In this document: positions 37,073 through 49,486 of the stretch, piece by piece
How positions within the stretch are numbered: the first letter of the stretch is position 1
How the letters are laid out: the number at the start of each line of letters is the position of its first letter
NCBI GenBank assembly: GCA_033002965.1
Contig: JAURVB010001988.1
Coordinates: 56,282-120,281, forward strand
DNA: 64,000 bases
Direction of reading: 5' to 3'
Source: Piper betle
Taxonomy: Eukaryota; Streptophyta; Magnoliopsida; Piperales; Piperaceae
The notes under the pieces: model-generated
What the model was told of the DNA's origin: nothing
Seen by the model: the letters and a program-made list of their open reading frames with translations, nothing else
The model's database searches: none
Program-made: the position numbers and the translations under genes

Positions 37073-38392
37073 ATAAAAATAATTAGATTGAAACTTTTAT
37101 ATATAGTTTGGCTTTAGTTCAAATGTTGAAAGAGAAACATAATCAAATATTAATGTATCATTTTTAAAGGTGAGAAAAATGTTAATCCAAGACTTGAGTC
37201 AAATAAATAACATAAATCTTTTCCATGTTTGGCATTTACAAATGATATAAGTTATTTTTACTATGAAATATACCCCAAATACACTACAAAATAAGAAACA
37301 TACATAATAAAAAGTACCTTGTTTGTATACGGAATTGTGAGCCTTAGTTCGATGGAAGGCTGAGACGCGAGGGGTGAGTGAAGTGGAGCCTCAAGGCGCC
37401 CTTGGTGCTGAAATCACAAATTAAACCTATCACCAATAAAAGTGTAATGCACACAAGATGTATTTTTTACATCTTTCCATGAGTCCCGACGTGAGTTCTT
37501 ATGTCAGTTCATGGTAAATTACACTTCCAATGCACTATTTAATGATTTTTACAATTTATAATTACAAGTAGATTTTTACCACTCTTTAAGCTGATGATTT
37601 CGGGTGTAGCACGTCTTGTGAAGCCCAAAATTGGTCATTATGATTCTCCAATGTGAAAATGCAACTCATTGTTGCGCCCAGAATGTCAATTGTTGAACAA
37701 GACCACGTTGGGCTAGGAAAATGGCTAAATCGGAGCCAGGTTAACACTTTGGGCTAGTGTAGCGTTGGCCCGTCTTGAACCAGGTCACAGACAGCAGGTC
37801 GGACAGGCAGGCACAGTCACGGTCTCAGAAAATCCGAGCATAGATGGGTTACGAGTCGTGTCGCCGACTCACTTAATAGCAATTGGGTAGAGAACATAGT
37901 CTGAGGGTAGGTAGGCTGCACTGGCAAACGGACACAAACAATAGCAACATGGACACGGTTTGCTTTTGTTGACGGTGCAACGGAGGAGTTGGATGAGATG
38001 ACAACGGTGTTTCCATTAACAACAATTGGTGGCGAGTACCTAGATTGATAGAATTGATAAATTAGACATGACCGCGGTGGTCAGTAGGGGAACTGACGAG
38101 AAAACTCCTTGCAATAAAAGTTATCACCAGGAATTTGGGCCTATTTCTACCTATCTAGTGAGTCCCTGCAATGGGCAGCCTGGTCGAGCGGAGACTCTCG
38201 GGGATGCAAGGAGCCAATTGAGAGTGGTTGGAGGCTGCTTAGATCAGCTGTAAAGTCTTCAAAAAGACGTCTCCTTTTCTACTTTTCCTTGCTCCAGCCA
38301 CCGCTCGTCTCCTCTTCTCTAGCAACAACAAGCTTTTCAGATAGCGTAGTGACAATCCAGTTCTATAGAGGGGGTTGAGGACTATATGTGTA
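37073..38392. other. Intergenic, no gene supported
   Basis: There is no frame with a recognisable domain. The sequence around 37320-38390 is more complex than simple AT-rich DNA and may be old retrotransposon sequence adjoining the divergent LTR that begins at 38393. Confidence 0.4.
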
Positions 38393-41300
38393 ACACCTCA
38401 ATTTAGTTCGTAGCACAAACCGAATCAAAGAATTAAATGTTGGACCGCTTTTCTTAAACATTTAAAATGTAAATTCTAACCCATAGGATAAACCTAACCA
38501 CTCAAGGTGTCCAAAGATGGAAAACTCGAAAGAATCTAATCCACATCCAAAACACACATGAACAATAAAAAATGTGCATCAGACTCCTAAGGTTGAGCGG
38601 GCTTATGCAATTAGAGACATCTAAAATGAATACCAAGTTAGAAAGGAGACTTCAAATCCTAGAAATAATTTGACAGCTCTCGCTTGTAATTAGGACGTGG
38701 AAAAATTTTTCATAAACCTATATAAATTCACAATTTATAAAATCCATACACACACACAATCACATTTCACACAACAACATCATAGGGTGTTCCACCTCGA
38801 TTCAATTACATTCACAGAACATTTACAACATATTTTCACATTCTTCAGGCAGTTGATTTACCTGGTCTTCACATGGACCCGTCAACTTACAAAACAAAGC
38901 CCAGAAGCTCCTCCAACCCATATTTCTTCTTTGCCTAGGGCCTGCATGCATAAGTAACATGGTTTAGCGTACTTGGGATTTATTAAACATTCAGTTCCAG
39001 GACTCCAAGGCTTGGAGAATTTCTGCACAAAACGTTGGACCTACGGACCCCAGAACCCTCTACAAAACAACTCTAACATGCGTTAGTGATAAACATTTCC
39101 ATCATTTGCACACATGGCAACTCTGTAGTTCATTCGAAAGGCCAGAGGCTCTCATACATGAAATTTCAAGGTAACTCACTAGCCCAAAATACTATTCTCA
39201 TTATAAAGCCTACAAGCTTCACATGAATAATTCTATTGGTTCATTAGCCCCACATAATAAGTTCATTTCATGGTCCACTGGCCTCACATCACATGAGCAA
39301 GTCAACACATAGCAAGAACCAAGTCAACCATCCTCATGAGTCATTCTTGATCCTTGCAGCACTCTGACCAAACTTGTAGCACCAGACTATATAAAAAATA
39401 TACGTCAGTAATCAAAAGACTATGTGCCAGGAAATAACCACAAAAAAATATTACTAAACTGGCAAATGGATGACTCATCATCCACAGGAAACTTCATCAT
39501 GAAATCAGAAACTTCACGACACATCATCATCTAAATATGGCTAATAAGATCTAATCATAATCATTGAGAAATCAATGCACATCAAACCGAGATACTTAAT
39601 GATAACATGCCATGTACTATGGCCAATAAGGCCTAGAATCATAGTCGATGACCATATCCCAAATACATCCAACGGGAAGTCACACCATAATCACCACAAC
39701 ATTGCATGATCCGGATACACTCAACGGGAAGTATGCAACATGCAAGATATCCACTAGCAGGTAATAAAACTCATATAAATATAAATTAACCGCCAAACTG
39801 AGCACCACAAAGTGGGTACCAATCGGGCTCCTTGGTGAGTGTCACGCTCCTATCCATCACACGTGCATAGAAAATCCAAAATTTATACAATAGATATAAG
39901 GCATGGGAAGGGTTGATAAATAATGCTAGAGCTATTTTTGATTTGGATTTCATGTTTTCGAAATTCACATCAAGGGATCTTAACCTTGAAGTTTCATAAA
40001 TTTGGAAAACTCGGTAAGATGGGATGTAGGTAGTGGGATTCGATAAAACATCACTAACTATGTCCTACAATATCAATCAAAAGTATGATAAAGCTAAGCA
40101 ACAGATCAATAGAGAGAGGAGTCCTGACTGACCTATGAGGTAAGCTCCACATCCTAGTCTCAGACGAGATTGACTTCTGCATGGCCTAGCAAATGCAGAC
40201 CATTACTCAAACCCCTTGAATGATGCGTGTGTCAATGACATGCAAACAATCCTAGAATGCAACAAATGACATGCAATGCAAGGTAGGAAATTAAACACAT
40301 CACATTTCACAACAATCTTATCATAAACACATGTGGTGAGTGTGGCAAAAACTATACAAGATTGTGATAAATTAATAAAGATGTCAAATGAAGATCTCGG
40401 TGTTTTATGAAATATATTTCGGGATTCAACCTGTGTACTTGAATCTAGCGAGAGATATCAAGATACGCCTAGAAGATCCACGAGCAATTTATTTGAGATA
40501 CTTGACAAACTAATCGAGAATAAGATCTTGATAAAATTATAAAGATTAATTTAATGTTTTGGGTCAATTATCTAAACTTAACACCCTGATGATAATTTTG
40601 TCATCCTGACTTTAATCTGGAGAACTTGAAAGATCTCGAGTTCAACGCCTAACTCGTGCCTATAAATCAAAGATTATCTTACTATTAAATTAATCTTATA
40701 TTGTTTGATTAATTAAGATAATAAGATAATTATTATTTAACTTAAAGTTTTTAAATGCATAGAGCATTTCACAACCATTTACGAGTTCAAAAATATTATT
40801 ATTTTAATTATTTAATTAATTTATCATCTTGACACGCAAATCAAGGTCACACTAACATGGCCAAAAATATATAAAAATTTAATGTTTTTATAATTTTGAT
40901 GGTTATTGGGTATATAAGCCGATAGATTTTTCGATTTTGGGTTGAAACAAATGTTTTATCATATTTTATTAACCAAAAACACAACTTTTTAGTAAAAATT
41001 AAATTTTTAACGCACAATTAATGGGAAAACTACTAAATCTATATGGAATGACGATGATTTGTCTATCTATATGCCTAAATAGGGAGATTTATACGTAAAT
41101 AACTATGGATCATGCCCAAAAATGAAAAGAATCGTAGGAGGAATGAGTGTACCTTAATAGGGAGGGGAAGAGGAGGAAGAGGGGAAGGGGGAACCAAACG
41201 GTGCTGCAGTGACCTACAGTGGCGGTAGCTAGTGGTGGTGGTGACCCACGATAGTAGCAACTGAAAGGGAAGAGGGAAGGAAGAGGAAGGGAAGAGTAGA

Positions 41301-41750
41301 GAGAAGGAGAAGGGAGGAGAGAGGATGCAAGGGGAAGGAGGAAGAAGGAGAACGAGGGGGGAGATGGGGCAGCCGGGAGAGAAAAGGATAGAGGAGGGGG
41401 ATCGGCCAGTAGAAAAAGGAAGAGGAGAGGAGAAGAAAGAAAGGAAAGTGGGAGGGAGAGAAAAGGAAAGATGAAAAGTGGGGGGCGAAAAGGGGAAAGA
41501 TTCAAAGAGGGAGGGAGAAAAAAGAAAAGAAAAGAGGAAGAGAGAGGAAAGAAAAAAAAAGAAATGGAAGGGAAAGAGAGAGAGAGAGACGCCTAAAATT
41601 GATGCAACACGGCTCTCACTTGATGCGACACAAGCACATGCAACGCGCACAAAGTAGGCGCAAACACGACCCTAATCTACACTACATAACCAAACGAAAT
41701 ATAAGTCATCAACTTGACAATTGGGGCTGATGGGAAAATTAAACCACGGA
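38393..41750 (-). mobile_element. Divergent relative of the long-LTR family (LTR remnant)
   Basis: The plus strand begins TGTAACACCTCAATTTAG, like the TGTAACACCCC end of the solo LTR at 24483. Landmarks follow in the same order: ACGTCAGTAA near 39402, GGCATGGGAAGGG near 39900, TTTTCGAAATTCACATCAAGGG near 39955, GTGGGATTCGATAAAACATCAC near 40037, and a purine-rich block at 41150-41600 where the family has its GC-rich block. The right end is not clear and I saw no target duplication. The long minus-strand frames at 41075-41650 are pyrimidine-rich low-complexity sequence (Ser, Pro, Phe, Leu) and not a gene. Confidence 0.6.
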
Positions 41751-42484
41751 TGTGCCCAATGCCCAAGCACTCAACAACAAAAAAGGATCCTTCTACCACC
41801 TGACCGATCAAACTAAACCAAGCACACACTACTCGGACCAAGCCAACAACAAACCATAAGTAAAACCCCTGAGCAGCGCCCCCGGCAAGGGTCTCCTCCC
41901 CTCTATCTTCTCTCCTACACTACTTCGTGCACTATTGGCATTCTGGCTCCTCTTCACATCTACTCCATAGCGGTGCAACATTTCTTCACATCTTTGAGTC
42001 CCTCCTTCTCCCCTCCAATTAGGGGGTACTTATTGATGAAACCACTACTCAAGCCCCCTTGCCCCTAAGTTATTCCAAGATTTGAGGCTTGCTATCCTCA
42101 CAACTAGTAGCCTTCTTATCTTCTAATTCCCTCTTAATTTTGTGGAGTTGCTTTGATGGAGAAGCATAGCAGCTACGGTGCATGCATGATTTAGACTTAG
42201 TGGTCCGCTTATAAGGATAGCTCAGATTAAATCTCACGAATAAATAAATAAATAAAAATAAAACCACCCTTCCCCACCATTACTAGCCACATGCGGCCGG
42301 ATCCAATTGCCAGCTATGTGCTAGGGCCAGATTTGGCCGCACATAGTCCGATCTGGGTCTTCGGTAGTTAAAAAATAAATAAATAAATTGTCGGCACTCG
42401 CGGCTGCTAAATCTAGCTGCACCTAACTAGATCTGACAGGGACGACTGGATGGCTGCGCGTGGGATTTTTTTTGTTTGTTTTTC

Positions 42485-42520
<36 letters not shown>

Positions 42521-43032
42521 GTTTGACTGAGATTTTTTATGAGTTGTATGGCCTACTTAGTTTATTAAAAATGAAAAATAAAGATGAGGACAAACATGGG
42601 AGGTGATATACTATTATGTGTGGAGTATGTGGAAAAGAAATGCATCGGAAGTTTATAAGTATACATGGGTTGGATTGAAGAGATGAAGACTCATATTGAA
42701 TATGCATGAATAGCTATCACCTTGGGTGTGTCTGAATTTATTAGGTTGGGTTCATCAAAATAGAAAAGAGTACACGTATGTATACAAGTACAGTATATAG
42801 TATGAGAACGTGAGAACTGCATGGCAAGGGGACCTGAGATGTTTAGAACATGAGTTGCACTCAAATATAGGATAACATGGAAACAAGTTCCCCAAATTCG
42901 CCATCTCCCCTAGTGTTGATCAACGCTCACCTGATAAACACACCGAGTTAACCACTTCCCCCAAGTCATCTATGTCTATAAATAACCCCCTTCCCCTCTC
43001 AAAAATGCTCGGAAACGGTGGGGAGGAGAGCA
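41751..43032. other. Intergenic segment ending in a TATA-containing flank
   Basis: A TA microsatellite is at 42486-42515. Near the right edge a well-formed TATA box (TATAAATA, 42977-42984) is followed by a C-rich stretch and then by the Copia element at 43033, so a promoter-like sequence is cut by that insertion. No gene is supported. Confidence 0.4.
42977..42984 (+). promoter_or_regulatory. TATA box interrupted downstream by Copia insertion
   Basis: TATAAATA is followed by CCCCCTTCCCC, a plant-like pyrimidine patch, about 50 bases before the Copia LTR. The GC-rich sequence after the Copia 3' LTR (49487-50450) may be the original downstream part. What it once drove is unknown. Confidence 0.35.
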
Positions 43033-43501
43033 TGTTGGATTTTGGACGTATATATACATGCATATATAATTGTATCATATGTTATTATTTAAGGTTTGAG
43101 CCTAAATTAAATTGATCTATTAAAGTTAAGTATTAATGAGTCACTAATATTTAATATAAGTATGGATATATATGTATAGATACCATTTTCGTAATTTCTC
43201 ATTTATGATGAGGTTAAATTAGAATTATGAAAAATAAGGATAAATAGCGGTTATGGTCCCCAAATTCGCCTGTAGTTTTTCTTTCTAGTATCCCATCATC
43301 TAGAAACTCTAGTTTTGGAGAACCAGTGTTGAATTTAGAAGATCAAAACTCTAAAGAAGTCAAGAATCGTTTTGCTTTTATGGATTCAGGTACGCTTCCG
43401 TTATCAAATTCTATTTTCTTGATGATTTAATATGAAGAAGAATAAGGTTTTATTGTGATGTTTTTATCATCTGTATAATTTGGTTAAGTTAAATTTATAC
43501 A
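43033..43501 (+). repeat. Copia 5' LTR
   Basis: It begins TGTTGGATTTTGGACG and ends AAATTTATACA, with TG...CA termini. The 3' LTR at 49025 begins TATTGAATTTTAGACA. Confidence 0.85.
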
Positions 43502-43506
43502 ACAAG

Positions 43507-43518
43507 TGGTATCAGAGC
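43507..43518 (+). other. Copia primer-binding site
   Basis: TGGTATCAGAGC is complementary to the 3' end of initiator Met-tRNA and lies a few bases after the 5' LTR. Confidence 0.85.
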
Positions 43519-44330
43519 ATCTTCATATTAGATCATTGAGGATTAATTTGATTTGTGTTTAATTTTGGATCAAGATTCAGAAAAAGATAGATCCCAAAAT
43601 AAAATCTTATTAGAACTGTCTAGTTCCATATCACATCTCAGATCTAATGATTCAGGATCCCAAAATAATACTAGTTTGTAAGAGGGAATAAATTGATATG
43701 GTCTTCAACCCATTGGGAGTATCCTAAATTCGATACTAGTTATTGTCATTTTCACAAATGTGGGAAAGGAAAATACAAGAAATTTGTATATGGGATATTT
43801 ATTCTCAAATCAAGGTCCTCTTTTGGTAAAATATCAAATGAGGAAAATAAAGTTACAAAAGAAAAATGTTATAATTTCAGAAATTTCCAAATAAAGATAC
43901 TTTTATAACCTTTTTCAGTTTTATGTTATTTATATTTGGGATTATTAAATTCAAATTATGGTTCAGTTATAATTAATATTTTAGAATTTATTAATTGACT
44001 ACAATATACTACCAAAGTAGCCTCTTTTGTAGAAATTAATTTATTTTAAAATATTAAGACAGTTGTGGGTATATGATTCATGTGAATATTAATCGGCCCA
44101 AAGGAAGGTTAATATTTGACAGAGTTATATACTCATTTGTGGTAATAAATATGGGATAATTATCAAGATTCCATGTGAATAATAAATTAGTCTAAAGATA
44201 GATTTATTATTTGACAGGATTTATTATCTATATTTGATTACTGCACTAAGAGTACCACTTACAAATTAATATTTCTGTCCAAAGACTAAATATTAATGTT
44301 GTGCTAGGTATCTTTTGATGAGATTAACCA

Positions 44331-45350
44331 TTGTTTGAATTATTAATCTTATTATGTGCATGTTATTTTGTTCTATTTTCAGTTAATCAATCTGCTTCTA
44401 TGATTTCTGCCAACATCAATTCAGTTCCAATGCTTAAAGATAATTTTAAGGATTGGAAAGAGAGCGTGATGATCATTCTCGGCTGCATGGATCTTGACCT
44501 TGCGTTAAGGACTGAACAACCTGCTTCTCTTATGGACAAAAGTTCCATTGAGGAAAAACGGGACATTGAGAAGTGGGAACGTTCAAATCGTATGAGTCTT
44601 ATGATCATGAAGCATGGGATTCCAGAGACCTTCAGGGGCGATGTGTCTGAGAAGGTTACTACAGCCACTGAGTTTCTTAAAGAAATTGAAAAGCGTTTTG
44701 TAAAAAATGATAAGGCTGAAACAAGTACGCTTTTGTCGAACTTGATTTCAATGAAGTTTAAAGGCAAAACAAGCATAAGAGAGTACATCTTAGAGATGTC
44801 AAATATTGCTTCAAAACTAAAAGCACTAAAGTTAGAGCTATCTGAGGATTTGCTCGTGCATTTAGTTTTAATTTCTCTTTCGGCATAATTTAGTCAATTC
44901 AAGGTCAGTTACAACTGCCAAAGGGACAAATGGACTCTTAATGAGCTCATTTTTTATTGTGTCCAAGAAGAAGAAAGGTTGAAGCAAGAACAAGCTGAAA
45001 GTGCTCACTTGGCTGCTGGGTTTATCCCACATCGGTTGTGGTTGTTGCAACTTTTATATACGGTAATGGGCCTTAAGTTAACTTTTGATTAAGAGAGGAT
45101 TACATGACACTATTGCAAGCCCTTTTGGGGCCCAAAAGGCCCAACAATGGTATCAGAGCTTGGTTGGAGGCCCAAATGGCCCAAGATAGCGAGTACCTAT
45201 CACGACAAAAAATAAGAAAAGAAAGAGGGCTAAAGAAGCTGGTGATAGTTCTCACAAGCAACAGCAAAAGAAAGAAAATCGGGTTTCTTGTTGTTTCTTT
45301 TGTGATAAACCTGAACATATTAAGAAGGAATGCACTAAGTATCACGCTTA
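44331..45350 (+). pseudogene. Copia gag remnant (capsid-like and zinc knuckle)
   Basis: The frame 44331-44888 (likely start 44400) encodes about 160 residues of the Copia gag type (UBN2-like), with motifs such as DWKESVM and SIREYILEMSNIASKLKAL. A stop at 44886 ends it. Gag-like reading resumes to about 45013, is interrupted by a TRIM-like LTR piece (45014-45160), and continues to a CX2CX4HX4C zinc knuckle near 45285-45330. A short local duplication (about 45328-45420) follows. The product cannot be made as one protein. Confidence 0.8.
45014..45160 (+). mobile_element. TRIM-like LTR plus primer-binding site inserted in gag
   Basis: TGCTGGGTTTATCCCACATC begins and AAGGCCCAACA ends an LTR-like segment of 133 bases (45014-45146). 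It is followed at once by ATGGTATCAGAGC (45147-45159), a Met-type primer-binding site. The pattern (TG...CCCACATCGG...TATATA...CAACA + primer site) is that of TRIM LTRs. The second LTR was not found, so this is a partial element or a piece left by deletion. Confidence 0.65.
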
Positions 45351-45477
45351 GGCAAAGAAAGGTCTATTTCTATAAAGAATGAATGCACTAAGTATCACGC
45401 TTGGGGTTCAAAGAAAGGTCCATTTCTTAATTTTCTTTGTTCTGAGGTTCATTTAGCTTCAGTGCCAATACACACTT

Positions 45478-46560
45478 GGTGGCTAGATTCGGGTGCTACT
45501 ACTCACATAAGTGTGTCAATGCGGGTTGACTGAGTTGCTGAAAGTCAAATGATGCTAAAAGATTCATTTATGCGGGTGATGGCAAATCAGTTTTAGTTGA
45601 AGTAATAGGGATTTTTAGATTATTATTGAATACAAGATATTATTTGGATTTGAAAAAGACATATCTAGTACTGTCTTTTAGACAGAATTGGGTTTCTATT
45701 TCTATATTAAATAAATTTGGTTACTCTTATTCATTTAGAAATAATAAGTTTAGTCTTTTTTTAAATTCAAATATTGTGGGTAAGGGTTCCTTGTCGTTTT
45801 ATGATAATCTATTTTTACTTGATACTATTGCATCTTTTAATGAAACTTTGTATGTGGGTTCCGTAGTACGAAAAAAAATTAACCAATGAAAATTCAGCTT
45901 TACTCTGGCACAAGCATTTATGACACATTTCTAAACAAAGAATTGAACGACTTATGTTAGATGAAATTCTGTATTCTCTTAATTTCTCAAATTTTAAAGT
46001 TTGTGCTAAGTGCATTAAAGGAAAACAAACAAATATAAGCAGACTAGGTGGCCAATAGATCTTCAAGCGTCTTAGAACTAATGCATACGGACGTTTGTGG
46101 GCTATTTCCTACGGCTTCTTAAAATAGTCAACAATATTTTATTACATTCATAGAATATTATTCTCATTATAATTACCTTTGTCCCATTCATGAGAAGTCT
46201 CAAACATTGAACTTGTTTAAGGCATATAAGGCAGAAGTTGAGAACCAACTTGACAAAACTATTAAGGCTATTAGATCTGATCATGGTGGTGAATACTACG
46301 GTAAATATGATGGATCAAGTGTACAACGTCTATGACCATTTGCCAAATTCCTAGAAGAGCACAGAATCATCCAACAATACACAATGTCAGGTACTTATAA
46401 CATGAATGGTATTGCCGAGAGAAGAAACCGGGCATTAAAAGACATAGTGAGAAATATGATTGCTCATACTACTTTACCAGATTTACTCTAGGGTGAGGTA
46501 CTAAAGACAACAACATATCTTCTTAATAGAATATCAACAAGGGCAATAGTTAAGACCCCT
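45478..46560 (+). pseudogene. Copia protease and integrase remnants
   Basis: The aspartic protease active site DSGATTH is at about 45486-45506. The integrase zinc-binding part (HKH...CAKC) lies at about 45905-46030, and the catalytic DDE domain is spread over about 46080-46500 with HTDVCG, SDHGGEYYG and the later Glu-containing region. Stops (for example near 45925, 46125, 46335 and 46490) and frame changes disable it. Confidence 0.75.
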
Positions 46561-46989
46561 TATGAATTATAGACAGGTAAAAAACCCAGTATTGAGTATT
46601 TACGCATTTGGGGTTGTCCAGCTGAGGCAAGGCCTTATAGGCCAAATAGAAGAAAACTGGACTAATGAACAGTTAGCAACTATGTTGTTGGGTACTCTGA
46701 ATGGTTTATAGGGTATAAGTTTTATAATCCCATAACAAGGTTATTCTTTGAGATGGGAAATGCCTAGTTTTTGGAGGACATTGAGTTTGGAGGGAGAAAT
46801 AAAGTTAGAGATTTTGTCTTTGAAGAAGAATCTATTTCTCTTCCCATGATTGTTCTTGACAATAATCAGGATCATATTCTTGATGTTGTTCAAGAAATAA
46901 TACCAAAATTACAAAACAATATCGAGAATCTCCCTAATCACAATTATCAAGTTATACCTGAAGAGCAAACTCAATAGCCTTAAGAGCAA

Positions 46990-48420
46990 ATGCCATTAAG
47001 GACATCCACAAGAGAAAAGGGAAATGCAATTTTAGATGATTATATCATCTTTCTCCAAGAACATGAGGATAACATTGGAATGGTGGAAGATAATCTAATC
47101 AACTTGCATCAAGCCATGAAGAGTTCTAATTCTCAAAAGTGGATTGATGCCATGAACGAAGAGATGAAGTCCATGAAAGCTAATGACGTTTGGGATCTTG
47201 TCGCATTACCTGAAGGTGCAAAACTTATTCGTTGTAAATAGATATTTAAAACCAAGAGAGATTCAAAAGGTGATGTAGAAAGATGTAGGACTCGTCTTGT
47301 TGCGAAGGGGTTTACTCAAAGGGAAGGCATCGATTATAATGAGACTTTCTCTCTAGTTTCATCGAAGGACTCATTCAAAATAATTATGGTATTAATGACA
47401 CATTTTGATCTTGAGTTACATTAGATGGATGTAAAGACTATGTTTCTAAAATGGTGACATTGATAAAATTTATATGGTGCAACTAGAAAACTTTGTATCG
47501 AGAGATTCAAAGAATATGGTTTACAAATTAAAGAAATCCATCTATGGACTTAAGCAGGCTTCTCGTTAATAGTATCACAAATTTTATCAAGTTATTCTCT
47601 CATTTGATTTTGAGATGAATGTGATTGATGATTGTGTATACCATAAGTTTAGTGGGAGAGAGGGTATATTTTTTGGTTTTATATGTTGATGATATATTAC
47701 TTGCCAATAGTGATATAGGTTTTTGCACGAAACCAAGAGATTTTTATCAAAGAAATTTGAACTGAAAGATTTTAGAAATGTGTCTTTTGTATTAAGAATT
47801 CAAATACATCGGGATCGCTCTCAATGTATACTCAGATTATCACAAAAGACCTATATAGAAAAAATGCTTAAGAGATTTAGCATGCAAGTTTGTAAACCAG
47901 GAGATACCCCTATTTCTAAAGAAGACAAATTCAGTCTCAATAAAAGCTGTAAAAATGATATAGAGAGAAAAGAAATGCAAAAGATTCCCTATGCTTCAGT
48001 AGTGGGAAAATCTTATGTATGCTAAAGTATGTACATGTCTAGATATTGTGTATATTATTGGAATGTTGGGCATATATTTAAGCAATCCAAGATTGGATCA
48101 CTGGATAACAGCCAAAAGAGTTATGGGGTATCTTCAGAGAACAAAACATTATATGCTTACATATCGAAAGTTAGATGAATTTGAGATCATTGGGTATTCT
48201 AATTCTGATTTTGCTAGATGTCAAGATAATCGTGGATCCACTTCTGGCTATGTCTACCTACTTGCTGGAGGAATTATTTCTTGGAGGAGTGATAAGCAGA
48301 CACTCATAGCTTCTTCCACCATGGTAGCTGAATTCATAGGTTGTTATGAGGTATCCAATCATGAAATATGGTTATAGAATTTTGTCACAGGGCTACGCGT
48401 TGTTGATAATATTGAAAGAC
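46990..48420 (+). pseudogene. Copia reverse transcriptase and RNase H remnants
   Basis: The RT begins in the frame 46990-47241 (SQKWIDAMNEEM-type motif near 47145) and continues past a stop at 47239. The catalytic YVDD is at about 47682-47693. The C-terminal RNase H-like part covers 47723-48377. At least five stops or frame changes occur, so the enzyme is dead. Confidence 0.8.
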
Positions 48421-49024
48421 CACTTAAGTTATTTTTGTGACAATCAGTCTACATTATTATATTCATATAAAACAAGAGCTCATCTAAGTCAGAACATATA
48501 GAGACAAGTTCCTTCTTGTGAAAGAAAGAGTTTAGAGTCATAAAGTTTTTATAGAGCATATTGGGAAAAACTCAATGGTTGTGGATCTGCTTACTAAAAG
48601 TTTACTGCCCAAGGTCTTTCATGAGCATGTTGCTCATCTGAGTGTTATATCATTTGATGATATGTTACTTTAGTGGGAGTTTTGTTTGTTTTTCTTTTAT
48701 ATGAATTACAATATTTAGTTTATGTTTCACTCTATTTTGGTAATCTCATAAAATTGGATAAGTTAAAAATAGACATGTTTAGATGAAAGTTATGTATACT
48801 TTTCATACTACATATCCATACTTGATCTATATCATTTAATTATGTTAAAATATATAACCATGGATGAGTTTAGTTATGATATATCTAACAAAAATCGCCT
48901 TGATCCTATATTAACATTAATTAATGGACGAGATTGTGATTTTTGAAATAATAGCGTGTGTCATTTTAGAGCTCATAAGGTAATATACAATTATCTTTGT
49001 ATATATATAGTCCAGGTAGGAGAT

Positions 49025-49486
49025 TATTGAATTTTAGACATATATATATATGTATATATAATTGTATCATATGTTATTATTAATGTTTGAGCTTAAATTA
49101 AATTGATCTATTAAAGTTAAGATTGATAGGCCATTAATATTTAAGATAAGTATGAATAAATATACGTAGATACTATTTTCGTAATCTCCAATTTATGATG
49201 GGTTAAATTAAAATTATAAAAAATAAAAATAAATACGATTATAAGGATAAATATAGTTATGGTCTCAAATTCGCCCCGTAACTTTTCTTTCTAGTATCCC
49301 ATTGCCCAAAAATTTTAGCTTTTGAGAACGGGTACTGAATTTTGAAGATTAAAACTTAAAAAAGTAAAGAAGGATTCAGCTATGCTTCTATTATCAAATT
49401 CTATTTTCTTAATAATTAACCCGAATAAGGTTTTATCGGTAATATTTTTATCATTTGCATAAATCGGTTAAGTTAAAATTTATACA
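49025..49486 (+). repeat. Copia 3' LTR
   Basis: It aligns along its length with 43033-43501, preceded by the purine tract GGTAGGAGAT, and ends TTTATACA. Confidence 0.85.

Larger units (their letters stand above)
43033..49486 (+). mobile_element. Degenerate Copia LTR retrotransposon
   Basis: Two diverged LTRs (43033-43501 and 49025-49486) bound an internal region in the Copia order gag, protease, integrase, reverse transcriptase, RNase H. A primer-binding site TGGTATCAGAGC follows the 5' LTR and a purine tract, GGTAGGAGAT, precedes the 3' LTR. The LTRs differ at roughly one position in eight by eye, so the insertion is old. Every coding region is broken by stops or shifts. The 5-base flanks (GAGCA and TATCT) do not match, so either the target duplication has decayed or the ends were rearranged. 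Confidence 0.9.

Noticed and set aside
41075..41650. 191-residue minus-strand frame
   Set aside because: It is a polypyrimidine tract giving Ser/Phe/Leu/Pro runs and falls in the purine-rich block of a divergent LTR.
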